A DNA stretch of 64,000 bases, taken from Candidatus Uhrbacteria bacterium. GTDB taxonomy: Bacteria; Patescibacteriota; Patescibacteriia; 2-12-FULL-60-25. Numbering within the stretch: position 1 is the stretch's first letter; each line of letters opens with the position of its first letter. The stretch spans positions 30,938 to 94,937 of the forward strand of contig JADZFU010000001.1 of assembly GCA_020854265.1 (NCBI GenBank), written 5' to 3'. Made by a program: the position numbers and the translations under genes. The notes under the pieces are model-generated. The model did not search any database. It worked only from the letters and a program-made list of their open reading frames with translations, and was not told the DNA's origin. Of this stretch, positions 36,741 through 46,040 are shown piece by piece.

Positions 36741-38138
36741 TTAAACCTTCCTTAATTCCACGAGATTTATATGGCCGGATTCGCCAAGCGGCTCGCCGGC
36801 AACAATAATTACCTCGTCTCCTGACGAGATATTCTTCTCTTTTTTAAGAGATGACAAGGCCTGCTCGACAAGCTCGGGTACCGAGGCGGCTTTGCCTACC
36901 GATAATCCGCGTACTCCCCAGCTCAAATTGAGCTGGCGCAATACGCGCGCATCTGGCGTTGCTGCGTATATCGGGAGCTCCGGACGGTAGCGGCTGACCA
37001 ATCGGGCTGAGCGGCCTGACAATGAACAAACGACTATGGCTTTTGCATTACTCGCACGACCAAGAATGCTCGCGATATTGGTCATCGCCTCTTCGGAAGA
37101 TTTTCCGAGCCGGACCTTTACCGGTACATCGTCGTAACTGCTTTTTTCGGTTTCTACGATGGTAGCCGCCATGGTAGTCACGGCTTCCACCGGATGAGAG
37201 CCGCTTGCAGACTCGCCAGAAAGCATCACCGCGTCCGTGTGGTCGATAACCGCATTGGCTATATCGGAAATCTCCGCACGAGTCGCGCGCGGATTACGAA
37301 TCATGGAATCGAGCATTTGGGTTGCTACAATGACAGGCTTGCCGGCTTCCAAGCACTTCTCGATCAGCTGTTTTTGGATGACGGGTACGCGCTCGGCAGG
37401 CAACTCGATTCCAAGATCGCCGCGTGCAACCATAATGCCGTCCACCTCGGCGATGATTTCATCCATTTTTTCCACGGCTTGCGGTTTCTCGATTTTGGCG
37501 ATGACGCGAATTTCTTTTTCTCCGATTAACTCGCGCAGCTGTTTGATGTCTTCGGCGGATCGGACAAAAGAAAGCGCGATCCAGTCGACGCCCTGCTCGA
37601 CACCAAACTTGATATCCTCCTTATCCTTGTCCGTGATGGCGGAAATTTTTGTTTCGGTTTCTGGAAGATTGAGGCCTTTATGCGAAGTAAGCTTGCCACC
37701 CGTTACCACGGTGCACGTTACATCTTTGTCTTTGACCGATTTGACCGTGACCTCGAGCAGGCCATCGTCTAATAAAAGCCGCTGGCCGGTTTTTACATCC
37801 TCGTGGAGGTTGGGGTATGTAACCGGGATTTTTTTTGGGATATCCCCTTCTCCAGAGGTAAAGACGATTGTCTTCCCAGCTACGAGCTGCACCCCTTCTT
37901 CTGGCAAATCGCCGACACGGATTTTTGGACCCTGTAAATCTTGAAGGATAGCGAGCGGCTCGCCAGTTGTTTCGGAGACTTTGCGAATGCGCGCGATGAG
38001 CTCGGCGTGATTTTCGTGCGTTCCGTGAGAAAAGTTCAGCCGGCAGACATTCATTCCAGCCTCGACGAGCTTGGTGAGCATTTCGACTTCCTGAGAAGCC
38101 GGCCCGATGGTACAGACGATTTTGGTCCGTTTTTTCAT
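36741..38138 (-). CDS. pyk: Pyruvate kinase
   Basis: RTKIVCTIGPASQEVEMLTKLVEAGMNVCRLNFSHG; VMVARGDLGIELPAERVPVIQK. Confidence 0.97.
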   Translation of the reverse strand: MKKRTKIVCTIGPASQEVEMLTKLVEAGMNVCRLNFSHGTHENHAELIARIRKVSETTGEPLAILQDLQGPKIRVGDLPEEGVQLVAGKTIVFTSGEGDIPKKIPVTYPNLHEDVKTGQRLLLDDGLLEVTVKSVKDKDVTCTVVTGGKLTSHKGLNLPETETKISAITDKDKEDIKFGVEQGVDWIALSFVRSAEDIKQLRELIGEKEIRVIAKIEKPQAVEKMDEIIAEVDGIMVARGDLGIELPAERVPVIQKQLIEKCLEAGKPVIVATQMLDSMIRNPRATRAEISDIANAVIDHTDAVMLSGESASGSHPVEAVTTMAATIVETEKSSYDDVPVKVRLGKSSEEAMTNIASILGRASNAKAIVVCSLSGRSARLVSRYRPELPIYAATPDARVLRQLNLSWGVRGLSVGKAASVPELVEQALSSLKKEKNISSGDEVIIVAGEPLGESGHINLVELRKV

Positions 38139-38140
38139 AA

Positions 38141-39295
38141 TTATAGTTCTTTACGTTCTTCGAGTATGAGTTCGATCTCGAACACCTCTTCTCCGCGGCG
38201 GATGCGCAAACGGATCGACTCCCCGGGAGCAAAACGTCCAAGACGCGTGCCGAGCGGGTGTTTTTCATCGACCGGCAGCCCGTTCAATGCGAGGATCACG
38301 TCATTTTCTTGCAAGCCAGCTTTGTCAGCCGGCGAATCTTTTATGACGGCCTCCTCCCCCTCTTCAGAACCTCGGAGAATAAGGGCGCCTTGGGTTTCTT
38401 TCACGTCATTTGCTTTGGCGAATTCCTCATCGAGCATGACGTATCGCACACCGATCCACGGACGAACAATACGGCCGTGCTTGCGTACGCTTTCGACTGC
38501 GCGTGCGACCGCATTTGATGGAAGTGCAAATCCGAGCGACTGCGCTCCATCGGTTACTGCCGTATTGATCCCGATAACCTCGCCAGAGAGGTTGAGCAAA
38601 GGTCCGCCAGAATTTCCAGGGTTGATTGCGGCATCGGTTTGGATCGCCTCCTCGAGAATCTCTGCATCGTTAAAGTCGCCTGCGATGAGGCGGCGGTTCA
38701 GTCCGGAGATAATGCCTTTGGTAACGGAGTTTTCAAATTCAGCCAAGGCATACCCGATCGCGATAACGGTTTGGCCTGTTTTCAGCTTGTCGCTGTCTCC
38801 GAGCTTGAGTGCAGGGAAACCGCTTCCCTCGACTTTTAAAATCCCGAGATCGAGTACGGTATCTACCGCAATGACCTTGGCTGGGAGGATTTGTCCGTCA
38901 TGCGCCATCACGGAATATTCGGCTTCTTTGTCGGCAATCACGTGACGGTTAGTAACGATCAGCCCGTCATCGGAAATAAAAAATCCGGAACCGCCTCCGA
39001 CGCGGAATCCATCCTCGTTAAACGGAACGAATTCTTCGCCTTGGAAGGGATCGTCGATGTCCGAAGTGCGGTCAACGGATTTTTTGGCGATTAATACCGA
39101 GACTACCGAGGGCGAGACCCGCTCTACGGCTCGAACGATGCTCTCTTCCGAATCGAGCTCGGCGAGCCGTATCCCTTGCTGCTCCGGGACGCTCGTAACG
39201 CGCAGCGCAAAGGGAGCTACCGAACCTGCTATCCCTCCGGAGATAGCGCCGCTTAAAAATGAGACAAGAACAACGATACCTGCTGGCCGTTTCAT
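38141..39295 (-). CDS. HtrA/DegP-like trypsin-like serine protease with PDZ
   Basis: GSGFFISDDGLIVTNRHVI; LDLGILKV; TDAAINPGNSGGPLLN; C-terminal PDZ. Confidence 0.95.
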   Translation of the reverse strand: MKRPAGIVVLVSFLSGAISGGIAGSVAPFALRVTSVPEQQGIRLAELDSEESIVRAVERVSPSVVSVLIAKKSVDRTSDIDDPFQGEEFVPFNEDGFRVGGGSGFFISDDGLIVTNRHVIADKEAEYSVMAHDGQILPAKVIAVDTVLDLGILKVEGSGFPALKLGDSDKLKTGQTVIAIGYALAEFENSVTKGIISGLNRRLIAGDFNDAEILEEAIQTDAAINPGNSGGPLLNLSGEVIGINTAVTDGAQSLGFALPSNAVARAVESVRKHGRIVRPWIGVRYVMLDEEFAKANDVKETQGALILRGSEEGEEAVIKDSPADKAGLQENDVILALNGLPVDEKHPLGTRLGRFAPGESIRLRIRRGEEVFEIELILEERKEL

Positions 39296-39789
39296 GTCCG
39301 TATCTTACCAGATTTTCGGATTTTTTTCTTGCGTGAGGATTGACGGGTCAGCCGAGCCAGCTCCTCTTGAAAGGTTTTGACGTCTTCGAATTGGCGGTAG
39401 ACGGACGCAAAGCGTATGTAGGCGATTTTATCAAAAGACTTGAGCCGCTCCATTACGATTGCGCCAATATCCGAACTGCGAAGCTCGGTTTCGTTCAGAC
39501 GCTGGATATCGCGCTCGATTCCGTGGACGAGCGAACGGAAATCCGCGTCGGTATGGGGACGTTTTTCGAGCGCCTTTTTTAGGCCCCGCTCCATTTTTTC
39601 GCGCGAATAAACCTCGTGGGATCCATCGCGCTTGATGATCACGATATTGAGCAGTTCGATTTCTTCGAGCGTGGAAAAACGATAGCCGCAGGCATCGCAT
39701 TGGCGACGTCTGCGGATGGATGTCCCGTCCGGGGACAGACGCGTATCCACGACGCGCGTGTCCGGCGAATTACAGACGGGGCAATGCAT
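39292..39789 (-). CDS. nrdR: Transcriptional repressor NrdR
   Basis: MHCPVCNSPDTRVVDTRLSPDGTSIRRRRQCDACGYRFSTLE. Confidence 0.96.
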   Translation of the reverse strand: MHCPVCNSPDTRVVDTRLSPDGTSIRRRRQCDACGYRFSTLEEIELLNIVIIKRDGSHEVYSREKMERGLKKALEKRPHTDADFRSLVHGIERDIQRLNETELRSSDIGAIVMERLKSFDKIAYIRFASVYRQFEDVKTFQEELARLTRQSSRKKKIRKSGKIRT

Positions 39790-39790
39790 A

Positions 39791-41140
39791 TTACATCATT
39801 TTCTTGCGGATAAAGGTCGGGATATCGAACTCGTCTTCTTCTGAGGCTGGTTTTTTGGCGATGGAAGGCGGCGGGGTTTGCGGCTTGGCCGGTTCTTGAT
39901 TGATTGGCGCATACACCGGCTTTGTGACATGCGGCTGGGTTGGTGCCGGTGCGGGCGGCGGCGTTTGCGCCTGCTCGGTTTGCTGACCGCTCCCCATGGA
40001 ATGCATGATGTTTGAGAAGAAGCCGCCTGTCTGCTGCTGTGTTGGTTGAGGCTGGGCTTTTGGCTCGTTGACCGGCATGCGATCAAGCGGTGCCGGAGCG
40101 GGCTGAGGCTTTGACGGCGATGAAGCCGGAATGGAAACGGATGGCGATGGGGCGAATACGGTTTTGGAAGATGATTTTGTTCCAAGACCTTTGTCAAAAC
40201 CGGTCGCGATGACCGTAATACGAATTTCGTCCTTCATGGTTTCATCGATGGTTGTTCCGAAAATGACGCGCGCTTGAGGATCAGCTGACTGAGTGATGAT
40301 CTTGGCCGCTTCGGAAACCTCATACATGCCGAGACTGGCTCCGCCGGTAATAACGAAGAGGATGGCCTTGGCTCCGTCGATGGAAACTTCGAGAAGCGGA
40401 GAAGCGATGGCTGCTTTGGCGGCATCGGCTGCGCGATTGTCGCCATGACCACGGCCAATACCCATAAGGGCTGATCCGCGGTTGGCCATGGTGGCGCGCA
40501 CGTCTGCGAAGTCTACGTTGATCAATCCCGGAACCGTAATGAGCTCCGAGATTCCCTGAACACCCTGACGCAAGACATCGTCAACGGTCTCAAATGCTTC
40601 AAGCAATGAAGTTTTCCGGTCGATGATCTGCAAAATACGATCGTTAGGAATGGTGATGATGGTGTCGACATTGCTTGCGAGCTTGTCGAACCCTTGGTCG
40701 GCAATTGCTTTGCGCTGCGCTCCTTCAAATGCGAATGGCTTGGTAACAACTCCTACGGTGAGCGCACCGAGCTCTTTTGCAATCGATGCAATGTAAGGAC
40801 CTGCTCCCGTACCCGTGCCGCCACCGAGTCCGCAGGTCACAAAGACCATGTCCGTGCCCTTGAGCATTTCACGGATTTCGTTTTGGCTTTCTTCTGCGGC
40901 GCGTTGACCAACTTCTGGATCCATACCGGCACCCAAGCCGCGGGTGACGGTTTTTCCGATATGCAGCTTGTGCTGCGCCTGCGAATGATGCAGGGCCTGC
41001 ACGTCGGTATTCATGGCCACAAATTCCACACCGCGGATCTTGGAAGCGATCATGCGGTTAATGGAAGAATTGCCAGATCCGCCAACACCAACAACCTTGA
41101 TCTTGGCAAATGTTTCTATTTCAGGTTTGACTTCGGCCAT
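39791..41140 (-). CDS. ftsZ: Cell division protein FtsZ
   Basis: [54 protein letters not shown]-terminal [10 protein letters not shown]. Confidence 0.97.
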   Translation of the reverse strand: MAEVKPEIETFAKIKVVGVGGSGNSSINRMIASKIRGVEFVAMNTDVQALHHSQAQHKLHIGKTVTRGLGAGMDPEVGQRAAEESQNEIREMLKGTDMVFVTCGLGGGTGTGAGPYIASIAKELGALTVGVVTKPFAFEGAQRKAIADQGFDKLASNVDTIITIPNDRILQIIDRKTSLLEAFETVDDVLRQGVQGISELITVPGLINVDFADVRATMANRGSALMGIGRGHGDNRAADAAKAAIASPLLEVSIDGAKAILFVITGGASLGMYEVSEAAKIITQSADPQARVIFGTTIDETMKDEIRITVIATGFDKGLGTKSSSKTVFAPSPSVSIPASSPSKPQPAPAPLDRMPVNEPKAQPQPTQQQTGGFFSNIMHSMGSGQQTEQAQTPPPAPAPTQPHVTKPVYAPINQEPAKPQTPPPSIAKKPASEEDEFDIPTFIRKKMM

Positions 41141-41220
41141 ATGATGAGTACATCAGAGGTTCAGATTTCCTCTTGAATAACACAAAAATTGAACATCCTT
41201 CCTTTCGACATTACGCCGAG

Positions 41221-41250
41221 CGTATATGTGGGTCAAACCAAAGGTGTCAA
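41221..41250 (-). promoter_or_regulatory. ftsZ promoter candidate: TTGACA-18-TATACG
   Basis: Reverse strand ttgacacctttggtttgacccacatatacg, ~80 nt upstream of the ftsZ ATG. Confidence 0.5.
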
Positions 41251-41274
41251 GAGCCGCCTCTCACCTGTTACGAG

Positions 41275-42537
41275 CTACGGTATGAACGATTTGAAAATCT
41301 TTTTAATCGGGCTTCCTACTTTTTTAAAGAATCCGCTGCTGCCTGACATATTGCTTGTGCGGGCACTTGTCGCGTTCCGTTCATCCTCAAATCCCCAGAC
41401 CATCAAACCGAGCACGGTTGCATAAGCCGGATCGCGTGCAATCTCTAAAAGAGGAGTTTGTACTTGTATCCCTGGCGACATCGAGGCTGGCAAGCGCAGA
41501 ACGCGTTTTGCGATCTCGACAATGCCGTTTAACTTTGCTCCCCCGCCCGCAAGCACGACCCCGGCCGGCAATAAACCGCTACGGTTTATTTTGCGGAGTT
41601 CTTCTTCGACTTTTTCAAATATTTCTTCGACGCGAGCCGATGATATTTCGGAAATGAAACGCGGGCTTACATGCTCAGATTCTGGAGCGCCTAATTCGCG
41701 CAAGTCGATCATGTCGTACTGGCTCACTGCCTCTGGTGTTGCGCTGGCGAAATGCCGTTTGCATTGCTCGGCAACTTCTAGCGAGGTACGCAAACCGATG
41801 GCGATATCGCTCGTGATATGGTCGGAACCGATTGGGATGACGGCGGCATGCAAAAGCTCCCCGTCTTCAAAAACGGCGACTGAGGTGGTAGAGGCTCCGA
41901 TATTTACCAAGGCTGCTCCAAGCTCGCGCTGACGCAAGGTCAAAACGGATTCTGCCGAAGCGAGCGGAGCAAAGACCAAGCCGGTTACGTCTACATTGGT
42001 GCGAAGAACGGCTTGAGTAAGATTGCGGACATGCGAAGCCATGGCTTGGATTACGCATACCTCCGCTTCGAGACGAACGCCTTGCATACCGACAGGATCC
42101 TTTACTCCCGGCTGATCGTCGACGGTAAAGCGCTGAGGCAATCGATGCAGAACTTCGAAGTTAGCGGGATTGGAAACCGTAGATGCATTTTCTAAAACGC
42201 GTCGATAGTCTTCCTCGTGGATTTCTCCGTCCGGACGCGAAACGCCAATGACGCCTTTGGAAGGACGTATCTGGCAATGCAGTCCACCAATACCGACATA
42301 AACATCGGAAACCGGTGCTCCGACGGCACGCTCTACACGATCCAATACGGATGAAACAGCGCTGGTTGCATCATCGAGCGAACGTATAGACCCTTTGGAA
42401 ATGCCGGCGGAAGGTACCTCTTCGGCGCCGATTAAGGCGATTATCTCGCGTTTGTCCGGGCCGCTTGAAATCTGACCAACCGCGAGGCGGATGGCCGAGC
42501 TTCCCAAGTCGATAGCAGCGAGATAGCGGTCTTTCAT
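41275..42537 (-). CDS. ftsA: Cell division protein FtsA
   Basis: YLAAIDLGSSAIRLAVGQI; VGIGGLHCQ; IGSDHITSDIAIGL; VVLAGGGAKL. Confidence 0.95.
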   Translation of the reverse strand: MKDRYLAAIDLGSSAIRLAVGQISSGPDKREIIALIGAEEVPSAGISKGSIRSLDDATSAVSSVLDRVERAVGAPVSDVYVGIGGLHCQIRPSKGVIGVSRPDGEIHEEDYRRVLENASTVSNPANFEVLHRLPQRFTVDDQPGVKDPVGMQGVRLEAEVCVIQAMASHVRNLTQAVLRTNVDVTGLVFAPLASAESVLTLRQRELGAALVNIGASTTSVAVFEDGELLHAAVIPIGSDHITSDIAIGLRTSLEVAEQCKRHFASATPEAVSQYDMIDLRELGAPESEHVSPRFISEISSARVEEIFEKVEEELRKINRSGLLPAGVVLAGGGAKLNGIVEIAKRVLRLPASMSPGIQVQTPLLEIARDPAYATVLGLMVWGFEDERNATSARTSNMSGSSGFFKKVGSPIKKIFKSFIP

Positions 42538-42899
42538 AGTCTGTCCAACATGATCAAAAGATGCGGACCGATAATCACGATACCCAGAACCGCCGCAAAC
42601 ACAGCCGCAATCAATACACTCCCAGCCATCAAATCCTTAATATCACCGGCGAGGGCGTGCAGACGGGGTTTGGACAGGTCAACGAGACGTTCCAGACTAC
42701 TGTTGAGCAATTCTAGCACCAGCACAAACATCGTAACAAGGAGCAAAATAGAGCGCTCCCAAAGGTCGAGCGGAAGGACAAGAATCAGGACAATTACGAC
42801 TGCAGCAGCCAGCGACTGGATACGGAAACTCCGTTCGCTTTTGAAGGCGAGCATCAGGCCGCGCAAGGCATGGCGGAAGCTGCGTATCAAGCCATTCAT
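42534..42899 (-). CDS. dgkA: Diacylglycerol kinase family protein
   Basis: FRHALRGLMLAFKSERSFRIQ...ELLNSSLERLVDLSKPRLHALAGDIKDLMAGSVLI. Confidence 0.9.
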   Translation of the reverse strand: MNGLIRSFRHALRGLMLAFKSERSFRIQSLAAAVVIVLILVLPLDLWERSILLLVTMFVLVLELLNSSLERLVDLSKPRLHALAGDIKDLMAGSVLIAAVFAAVLGIVIIGPHLLIMLDRL

Positions 42900-43297
42900 A
42901 GTTCCATCATGTCGTTCACGAGGCGCTCCTGCAAGGAGAACATTTCCGCCTCTTCTTTGTCCGTACAATGGTCGTATCCGGAGAGGTGCAGAACGCCGTG
43001 TATCGCAAGACGAATCAGCTCTTCGCGTGTAGATAACGCCCTCCGTTTAGCCTCGCGCTTGGCGTACGCTTCGCAAATAATGATGTCGGACGGCTCAAAG
43101 GATAGAACATCGGTGGGTTTATTGATTCCACGATAATCCTTGTTCAGCTTGGTGATGGCTTTCTCGGTGACAAATGCAATACAAATTTCGCGCTTTGATT
43201 TTTGACGAAGCGCCTTCCCTATCTTGCGCCCCAGCTGATCAAGATCACGTTTTGTGATCGATGCCGGAAGCTTGGTTGCGATATCGAACACGATCAT
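42896..43297 (-). CDS. ybeY: rRNA maturation RNase YbeY
   Basis: RGINKPTDVLSFEP; HGVLHLSGYDHCTDKEEAEMF (H-x3-H-x5-H). Confidence 0.95.
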   Translation of the reverse strand: MIVFDIATKLPASITKRDLDQLGRKIGKALRQKSKREICIAFVTEKAITKLNKDYRGINKPTDVLSFEPSDIIICEAYAKREAKRRALSTREELIRLAIHGVLHLSGYDHCTDKEEAEMFSLQERLVNDMMEL

Positions 43298-44625
43298 GGT
43301 TCAGTGCTGGTAACAGTGGAGCTCGCAGCCATCGTCTCCAAAAAATCTCCCGGGCCATTTAATGCTTCGCTTGCTTTGGTCTCGTCCAAGACCGGCGCTC
43401 CAGAAAGCCGGAGCGAATTGAGGATCATTTCATATGTCGTGCGGAAATTGATGAACGGCTTGGTTCCGATGTCATAGGACAGCGAGAAGATTTTTCCATC
43501 CCATGCAAAGTACGCGTCCAAACGCTCGGCACCGAGCAAGCCTTCGAGCCCGCCTCGTGTCGTGATCAGCCGGACTGCGGTAGACGGCGTATTGGCGTTT
43601 TTTGCGAGATACCATTCGGTGACAGATTGGCCCAATGGATTATCCTCGATCCTGATCTTGAATGATTCGCCTTGATTCGTGCGTACGGTTGCGATTGAAC
43701 CATCAGCCGTATCAAGCGAAGATGTCCACCCTTTGGGGATGAGAATCGACCAACCAGCAGGCGCGACAAATGGCGTTACCAGACCTGAATCAGCTAGCCG
43801 GACCGGTGCTATAGCCGAAGGATTATAGAGATGGAAGACCTCATTCCCGTCGAGGAATCCGTCTTTGTCGGAATCCTGAATACTGGCATCGGATCCATAA
43901 AGAGGCTCCTCGACATCGCTCAACCCATCAGAGTCTGAGTCGAGACCTCCAGGCGGCAAGGTTGGAGCAGACGGCACGACAGTAGAAGGCGCAACATCAA
44001 CCGTTGCGGTATTTGAAGGGCCGGATTCTGCGTTTTGACCGACGGCGATGACACGGTACGTATATGTACGTCCGTTTTGAACGCTGATATCAAGAAAGTT
44101 GGAGCTATTCGTAGGAAGGTTAGTGACCGGAATAAAGGTCGCACTCCCTTCACGGCGCTCGATACGGAATCCGGTCTCGTTGGCGGATGTATCTACCCAT
44201 GCCAAGGCTACGGCTTGAGTACCGCTGGCAACCGATGCTGTCAGATTGGCGGGAGCCGTAGGTGCTGGAATCTGGGTTACAGGAGGCTCGGGCACGACCG
44301 GCGCCGGCTTGGGGAATAGAATATCGCGATTAAACCAAATGAATCCTCCGGCCACCGCCAGCAGAAGAATGATAATAAGTATGACAAATGGCCAAATCGG
44401 ACGACGCTGAATCGGGGGCGGAACGAGCGGCTTGGGAGCAGCTGGTTTCGGCGGTGGCGGCAATGGAGCCTGCATCTCGGCGGCGGTTTTTCCATCCATT
44501 TTTAATGCCATGCCGAAATATTTTTCCGGCATTACGACAATCTCGGGTTCGCGACGACCGCCTGGTACCGCAGAACCGGCGCCGGTCGGGGCGCTTGGAG
44601 GTGGTGGTGGCGGCAGAGTTGGCAT
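43294..44625 (-). CDS. TM-anchored protein: Pro-rich N-tail, FN3, TSP3 repeats
   Basis: PPPPPPSAPTG...; WPFVILIIILLLAVAGGFIWF; FN3-like APANLTASVASGTQAVALAWVDTSANETGFRIERRE; DSDSDGLSDVEEPLYGSDASIQDSDKDGFLDGNEV. Confidence 0.85.
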   Translation of the reverse strand: MPTLPPPPPPSAPTGAGSAVPGGRREPEIVVMPEKYFGMALKMDGKTAAEMQAPLPPPPKPAAPKPLVPPPIQRRPIWPFVILIIILLLAVAGGFIWFNRDILFPKPAPVVPEPPVTQIPAPTAPANLTASVASGTQAVALAWVDTSANETGFRIERREGSATFIPVTNLPTNSSNFLDISVQNGRTYTYRVIAVGQNAESGPSNTATVDVAPSTVVPSAPTLPPGGLDSDSDGLSDVEEPLYGSDASIQDSDKDGFLDGNEVFHLYNPSAIAPVRLADSGLVTPFVAPAGWSILIPKGWTSSLDTADGSIATVRTNQGESFKIRIEDNPLGQSVTEWYLAKNANTPSTAVRLITTRGGLEGLLGAERLDAYFAWDGKIFSLSYDIGTKPFINFRTTYEMILNSLRLSGAPVLDETKASEALNGPGDFLETMAASSTVTSTEP

Positions 44626-44632
44626 AAAGATG

Positions 44633-45478
44633 TTAGGAGGCTACACAATCTGGCGTGGCACATTTACCGGCGCCTCGCGGGCTATATCCATTTCGGACTT
44701 CGCTACCGTCTTCGAATCCATCCTTATCTGTATCACGATTGAGCGGGTTGGTCCCGTATTTCACAACTTCATCGCCATCCGTAAGTGTATCACCGTCAGA
44801 ATCCGGATTTGCCGGATCGAGTCCAAGTTCGCTTTCCCTACGGTCGGAAAGACCGTCAGCATCCGAGTCGATTTCTGGTTCGGTGGTTGTTGCGGCCGGT
44901 GCTGCGGGAGGAGTAGGCGGCGGTTCATCCGTCACATTTGTAGGCGCCGGGATATTCACACCTGGCGGCGGCTGGGTAACAGGTACAGGAAGTACGGATT
45001 CGGACGGATCCGGTTCCGATGTATCCGTTGCAGAAACTGGCGGAGGAACCGTGACTCCTCCGTTTCCAGTAGATCCGTTTTGAGGCACGGGTTGGGACGA
45101 TGGGACCGAGGGAACCGAAGGGATCGGCGCTTGCGTAACAGGCGGCATCCGGATCACGAAATACCAGAAGGCAAATCCCCCGCCTCCAAGTACCAATAAA
45201 ACAACAAGTGCCACGACAGCAAACCCACCGACAGAAACTCCAGAGTGCGGCTCGGGCATAGGCGCCGACATACGCGGACGCATCGGAGTCGAAGGCTTTT
45301 CCGGCATATCGGAAAAAATATCCTCCGGTTCTTTTACCGAGTCTGGAGCTTTTGGTGCGCTGCTTTGAACAGGAGCCGGAGCCGGCGCTTGCGGCGGAAG
45401 CGGCCGCGGAGGCGGCTGATTGGCCGGAGGCGGAGGCGGCAACGGTTCAAATGGAAGGTTTGGTGGGGGTATCGCCAT
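44633..45478 (-). CDS. TM-anchored TSP3 protein with Pro-rich N-tail
   Basis: MAIPPPNLPFEPLPPPPP...; TM; DSDADGLSDRRESELGLDPANPDSDGDTLTDGDEVVKYGTNPLNRDTDKDGFEDGSEVRNGYSPRGAGKCATPDC. Confidence 0.85.
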   Translation of the reverse strand: MAIPPPNLPFEPLPPPPPANQPPPRPLPPQAPAPAPVQSSAPKAPDSVKEPEDIFSDMPEKPSTPMRPRMSAPMPEPHSGVSVGGFAVVALVVLLVLGGGGFAFWYFVIRMPPVTQAPIPSVPSVPSSQPVPQNGSTGNGGVTVPPPVSATDTSEPDPSESVLPVPVTQPPPGVNIPAPTNVTDEPPPTPPAAPAATTTEPEIDSDADGLSDRRESELGLDPANPDSDGDTLTDGDEVVKYGTNPLNRDTDKDGFEDGSEVRNGYSPRGAGKCATPDCVAS

Positions 45479-45480
45479 AT

Positions 45481-46038
45481 TTATGGAATGCACGTTTCAC
45501 GGACACAGGGACCGGGACCTAATGGATTATACTTTGCTTTTACTTCTTGACCATCATTGAATCCGTCATTATCCGTATCAGCTTTTAGAGGATCGCTGCG
45601 ATACGTGACGATTTCTTCAAGGTCGTTTAGTCCGTCGGCATCGGTATCGAATCGATCTGGATTGGTGCCGCGTGTCGCCTCCTGTTCGTCCGTGAGACCA
45701 TCGCGGTCGCGGTCGGAAGGCGTAGGGGCTGTCGGCGTTTCCGTTGATGACGAAGCTTCAGGTCCAGCTTCTGACTCAGCTTGTGAAGCCTTCATGCGTT
45801 CATCATAGATTTTTTCTTGATTAGTATTAGGAACATACTCCCTATCAGGACTGCTGCCATAGTTTTCAACATAATCTGATACTGGCGTTACTTCACTACC
45901 GTTTTTAGCATCTGCTGACACAGGCTCCCTTGCAATATCAATTGGTCTGCCGCGCAGCCAGAAAAATCCTCCGACAAAACTTCCAACAAGAAGAAGAGCG
46001 GATACACCTATTATTAGCAAACGAGCAGAGCTATTCAT
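45481..46038 (-). CDS. TM-anchored TSP3 protein
   Basis: N-terminal TM; DRDRDGLTDEQEATRGTNPDRFDTDADGLNDLEEIVTYRSDPLKADTDNDGFNDGQEVKAKYNPLGPGPCVRETC. Confidence 0.87.
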   Translation of the reverse strand: MNSSARLLIIGVSALLLVGSFVGGFFWLRGRPIDIAREPVSADAKNGSEVTPVSDYVENYGSSPDREYVPNTNQEKIYDERMKASQAESEAGPEASSSTETPTAPTPSDRDRDGLTDEQEATRGTNPDRFDTDADGLNDLEEIVTYRSDPLKADTDNDGFNDGQEVKAKYNPLGPGPCVRETCIP

Positions 46039-46040
46039 AA

